Shown piece after piece: positions 53,904 to 56,720 of a stretch of DNA of 56,720 nt (its first letter is position 1; each line of letters opens with the position of its first letter). The stretch is from Clostridia bacterium. GTDB taxonomy: Bacteria; Bacillota; Clostridia; Christensenellales; Borkfalkiaceae. Where the stretch lies: assembly GCA_017505465.1 (NCBI GenBank), contig JAFVPE010000019.1, positions 1-56,720 on the forward strand, read 5' to 3'. The translations under genes and the position numbers were made by a program. The notes below the pieces were generated by a model that searched no databases, was not told where the DNA came from, and worked only from the letters and a program-made list of their open reading frames with translations.

Positions 53904-55118
53904 ATGTTGAAACAAATTCAAGGCGGCGTTTGCGCCGCAAAAGGCTTTACGGCAAACGGCGTACATTGCGGAATCCGTAAAAACAAAACCAAGCGCGATC
54001 TTGCGCTCATTTACAGCGAAGTACCTGCAAGCGCGGCGGCGGTTTATACACAAAATCTCGTCAAGGGCGCACCGCTTACCGTGACGAAAAACAATATTGC
54101 AGACGGCAAGGCGCAGGCTGTGATTTGCAATAGCGGCAATGCGAATACCTGCAATGCAAACGGTATGGAAATTGCAGAGCAAACCTGCGAACTCATTGCC
54201 AAGGAACTCGGTATGAAAGCGACTGACGTCGTGGTGGCGTCCACGGGCGTTATCGGACAACCGCTCGACATCACGCCGATTGCAAACGGCATTCCCGAAC
54301 TCGTAAAAGGGCTTGGCGATCATAGCAACCTTGCTTGCGAAGGGATTATGACGACGGATACTCGCAAAAAGGAAATTGCATTTGAATGCACTGTTGACGG
54401 CAAAACCTGCCGTGTCGGCGGTATTGCCAAGGGGAGCGGTATGATCCACCCGAATATGGCAACGATGCTCGTATTCGTAACGACGGACTGTGCTATTTCG
54501 TCGGAAATGCTCGCAAAGGCTTTGAGCGCAGACGTCAAGGATTCCTTTAATATGATTAGCGTAGACGGCGACACGTCGACCAACGATATGGTTTCCGTGC
54601 TTGCCAACGGTATGGCAGGGAACAAGGAAATTACGAGCGAAGGCGATGATTTCGACGCATTCTGCGCGGCGTTGAACGCCGCAACCACCTACCTTTGCAG
54701 AGAGATTGCAGGGGACGGCGAGGGCGCAACGAAACTGCTTGAATGTAAGGTTTGCGGCGGCAAGGACGAACAAAATGCGAAGATTGTAGCAAAATCGGTA
54801 ATTTGTTCTTCCCTTTTCAAAGCGGCTATGTTCGGTGCAGACGCAAATTGGGGACGTGTGCTTTGCGCAATCGGTTATTCGGGTGCAGACGTAGACGTCA
54901 ATAAGGTTGGCGTAGCCTTCCGTTCGGTAAAAGGGACGGTTGTTGTTTGCGAGAACGGCGCAGGCGTACCTTTCTCGGAAGAAAAAGCGAAGGAAATTTT
55001 GCTTGAAAAGGAAATTGAAGTGTTGATCACGCTCGGCGACGGCGAAGCAAAGGCTACCGCTTGGGGTTGTGATTTGACGTATGATTATGTGAAGATTAAT
55101 GGCGACTATCGTACTTAA
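53904..55118 (+). CDS. argJ: Bifunctional ornithine acetyltransferase / N-acetylglutamate synthase
   Basis: A 404-residue self-cleaving enzyme. STGVIGQPLD forms the oxyanion region. The self-processing site lies in KGSGMIHPNMATML, where Thr becomes the nucleophile of the beta chain. SVDGDTSTNDMV and the C-terminal YVKINGDYRT are conserved. It recycles acetyl groups in arginine synthesis. Next in line should be argB, but a 515-base repeat block intervenes. Confidence 0.96.
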   Translation: MLKQIQGGVCAAKGFTANGVHCGIRKNKTKRDLALIYSEVPASAAAVYTQNLVKGAPLTVTKNNIADGKAQAVICNSGNANTCNANGMEIAEQTCELIAKELGMKATDVVVASTGVIGQPLDITPIANGIPELVKGLGDHSNLACEGIMTTDTRKKEIAFECTVDGKTCRVGGIAKGSGMIHPNMATMLVFVTTDCAISSEMLAKALSADVKDSFNMISVDGDTSTNDMVSVLANGMAGNKEITSEGDDFDAFCAALNAATTYLCREIAGDGEGATKLLECKVCGGKDEQNAKIVAKSVICSSLFKAAMFGADANWGRVLCAIGYSGADVDVNKVGVAFRSVKGTVVVCENGAGVPFSEEKAKEILLEKEIEVLITLGDGEAKATAWGCDLTYDYVKINGDYRT

Positions 55119-55612
55119 TCAACGACGTATATGCGTCATCAACGACGTATATGCGTCGCATTTCATCGTTGCGTTTCCGTGTCCCTTGGTCACGTACGAC
55201 AAAGTACGCTCCCTGCGGGATACTCAACGCGCCTTGAACTGCTCGCATCTTCGCCGTTGATATAACGAAGAAAATATGCGTCGCATTTCATCGTTGCGTT
55301 TCCGTGTCCCTTGGTCACGTACGACAAAGTACGCTCCCTGTGGGATACTCAACGCGCCTTGAACTGCTTGCATCTTCGCCGTTGATATAACGAAGAAAAT
55401 ATGCGTCGCATTTCATCGTTGCGTTTCCGTGTCCCTTGGTCACGTACGAAAAAGTACGCTCCCTGCGGGATACTCAACGCGCCTTGAACTGCTCGCATCT
55501 TCGCCGTTGATATAACGAAGAAAATATGCGTCGCATTTCATCGTTGCATTTCCGTGTCCCACGAGATACGCAAGCCTTGAACTGCTCGCATTTTCACCGT
55601 TTTAATAACAAA
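55119..55612 (+). repeat. 125-bp tandem repeat array between argJ and argB
   Basis: Copies of one unit start at 55151, 55276, 55401 and 55526, an exact 125-base period. The first three are complete and nearly identical; the fourth has lost its middle. A 20-base duplication (ATCAACGACGTATATGCGTC) lies at the left edge. Each full unit holds CGTAC-GACAAA-GTACG inside TCCC...GGGA. No protein frame crosses it. It differs from the mini-hairpin arrays. Confidence 0.92.
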
Positions 55613-55633
55613 GAAAATAAGGAAGAATAACAC

Positions 55634-56506
55634 ATGGAAAACAAACCCACCACGGCGCAGCGCGCGGAAATTTTAACCCAAGCGCTCCCGTACATTCAAA
55701 AATACTATGATAAAATCGTCGTTGTAAAATACGGCGGCAACGCGATGATCAACGATGACTTGAAGGAAGCCGTTATGGGGGACATCGTGCTTTTGTCCTT
55801 GATCGGAATCAAAGTCGTGCTCGTGCACGGCGGCGGTCCTGAAATCACCGAAATGCTCGGCAAAATCGGCAAAAAATCGGAATTCATCGACGGGCTTCGC
55901 GTAACCGATCAAGAAACGATGGACGTCGTACAAATGGTACTTGCAGGCAAGGTGAACAAAAACCTTGTCAACCTCTTGCAAAGCAAGGGGGGTAAGGCAA
56001 TCGGGCTTTGCGGAATCGACGGGCATATGCTCAAAGCGGAAAAGGTGGACGATATCCACCATTTTGCAGGAAATATCACGGACGTGAACGTTTCTTCGAT
56101 TGTGGACGTGCTTGAAAAGGGGTACATTCCCGTTATTTCCACCGTCGGCTTCGATTTGAACGGCAACACCTACAACATCAACGCTGATACGGCGGCGGCG
56201 AGAATCGCAGGGGAGCTCAAAGCGGAATGTCTTATCTCAATGACGGACATCGTTGGGCTTTGCTATGATAAGGACGATCCGTCCACACTTATTCCAAAAA
56301 TCTATGCGTCCGACGCGCCCAAGCTCATTCGTGACGGCGTTATCAACGGCGGTATGATTCCCAAAATCAACTGTTGTATCGAGTCCATTCGCCGCGGCGT
56401 GAAGAAAGTGTTTATCTTGGACGGCAGAGTGCCGCACGCCATTTTGATTGAAATTCTTACGGACGAAGGGCTCGGCACAATGATGGTTTCGGGCAGTAAG
56501 ATATAA
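55634..56506 (+). CDS. argB: Acetylglutamate kinase
   Basis: A 290-residue amino-acid kinase. VVKYGGNAM (ATP lysine), VLVHGGGPEI and INADTAAARIAGEL are conserved. It includes an N-terminal helix of the kind linked to arginine-sensitive hexameric forms (KYYDKIVVVKYGG). AAGGAAGAATAAC precedes the ATG. Confidence 0.96.
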   Translation: MENKPTTAQRAEILTQALPYIQKYYDKIVVVKYGGNAMINDDLKEAVMGDIVLLSLIGIKVVLVHGGGPEITEMLGKIGKKSEFIDGLRVTDQETMDVVQMVLAGKVNKNLVNLLQSKGGKAIGLCGIDGHMLKAEKVDDIHHFAGNITDVNVSSIVDVLEKGYIPVISTVGFDLNGNTYNINADTAAARIAGELKAECLISMTDIVGLCYDKDDPSTLIPKIYASDAPKLIRDGVINGGMIPKINCCIESIRRGVKKVFILDGRVPHAILIEILTDEGLGTMMVSGSKI

Positions 56507-56515
56507 GCAAGTAGT

Positions 56516-56565
56516 AGGAAGTCGAGAAACTCAGTTTCTCGTGGGGTGCAGGGGCAACGCCCCGC
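56516..56565 (+). repeat. Short-hairpin elements after argB
   Basis: AGGAAGTC-CGAGAAACT-AGTTTCTCG and GGGGC-AAC-GCCCC, in the same order and polarity as at the 3' ends of rpe and recG. Confidence 0.7.
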
Positions 56566-56569
56566 AAAT

Positions 56570-56720
56570 AAAGCCCTATTTAACCAAAGCAATATAATCC
56601 GAACCAAGATTTTTGGTGGTAAATTTCGGCGTCTACTGCGTTGAACTCCTTGATAAACCGTCGGGTTTATCTTCGTCCTTCGCCTTGTATCCGTTTGAAA
56701 TTTCTCTACCATAAAATTGC
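56570..56720. other. Window-edge sequence without a clear gene
   Basis: It holds a GATAAACC-GTC-GGGTTTATC-type hairpin and a stretch (TGCGTTGAACTCC, CGCCTTG) loosely recalling words of the 125-bp repeat. A minus-strand frame runs through here and into argB but is a shadow. It may be the start of another repeat type cut by the edge. Confidence 0.3.

Noticed and set aside
55119..55612. CRISPR array or coding tandem repeat
   Set aside because: The 125-bp units are contiguous without spacers, and no frame stays open across them.
56302..56712. Minus-strand gene at the right edge
   Set aside because: It lies largely antisense to argB and continues through hairpin repeats; the product has no family features.

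Overview
The window is a contiguous piece of a bacterial chromosome, most likely from an uncultured anaerobic Clostridia-type Firmicute (Christensenellales-like; the rank is inference). The evidence is a Firmicutes-style housekeeping order (yicC-gmk-rpoZ-priA-def-fmt-rsmB-rlmN-rpe, then rpmB / Asp23-like / fakA-like / recG), plus anaerobe redox genes: a desulfoferrodoxin-type superoxide reductase, a flavin-reductase/rubredoxin fusion and an EFR1 flavodoxin-ferredoxin. Most genes lie on the + strand. No rRNA, tRNA or CRISPR array was found.

Layout. 1-4.9 kb is the end of an AT-rich integrated element: the C-terminus of a large SNF2/methylase-type protein, an AbiE-type toxin-antitoxin pair, a resolvase-like protein that has lost its catalytic residues, and a large serine recombinase. 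4.9-7.0 kb is a translationally coupled pair, a PP-loop ATPase with Cys pairs and an EFR1 flavodoxin/ferredoxin. 7.1-11.2 kb holds a secreted M6-type metalloprotease-like lipoprotein and a DUF4886 (SGNH-like) protein. 11.2-14.1 kb is an operon of an RluA-type pseudouridine synthase, luxS, a nitroreductase and a TIM-barrel isomerase/epimerase. 14.1-15.5 kb is an oxidative-stress pair. 15.6-17.4 kb holds rpsU, a hypothetical gene and small XRE regulators. 17.5-22 kb is pcrA and ligA. 23-32.2 kb is the yicC-to-rpe block. 32.9-38.1 kb holds rpmB, an Asp23-like gene, a fakA-like gene and recG. 38.5-42.2 kb holds an XRE gene with a divergent hypothetical, hisIE, a MinD-like gene with a coupled small protein, and degV. 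42.3-45 kb holds potassium-uptake ktrA/ktrB and trmO on the minus strand. 45.2-49.1 kb is metF, a stand-alone MetH reactivation domain and metH. 49.2-56.5 kb is an EamA transporter and argG-argH-argC-argJ-argB.

Genes that work together. luxS and the metF/reactivation/metH operon form a methyl cycle (S-ribosylhomocysteine to homocysteine to methionine). The fakA-like kinase and DegV protein are a likely fatty-acid kinase system. def and fmt act at the two ends of formyl-Met initiation. The arg genes cover most of arginine synthesis. KtrA and KtrB form a potassium channel.

Unusual structure. Many intergenic gaps are mosaics of very short perfect hairpins whose stems are constant while their loops, usually three bases, vary. 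They occur as single units and as arrays of up to several hundred bases, and one array contains a 221-bp tandem duplication. A different 125-bp tandem repeat splits argJ from argB. At least five genes have a near-consensus promoter whose -10 box ends only 6-10 nt before the ATG, implying leaderless or near-leaderless mRNAs. Two small XRE regulators sit beside clear dyad operators, one with three copies of TATAACA-N5-TGTTATR. The HisI half of HisIE has lost two of its three zinc cysteines.
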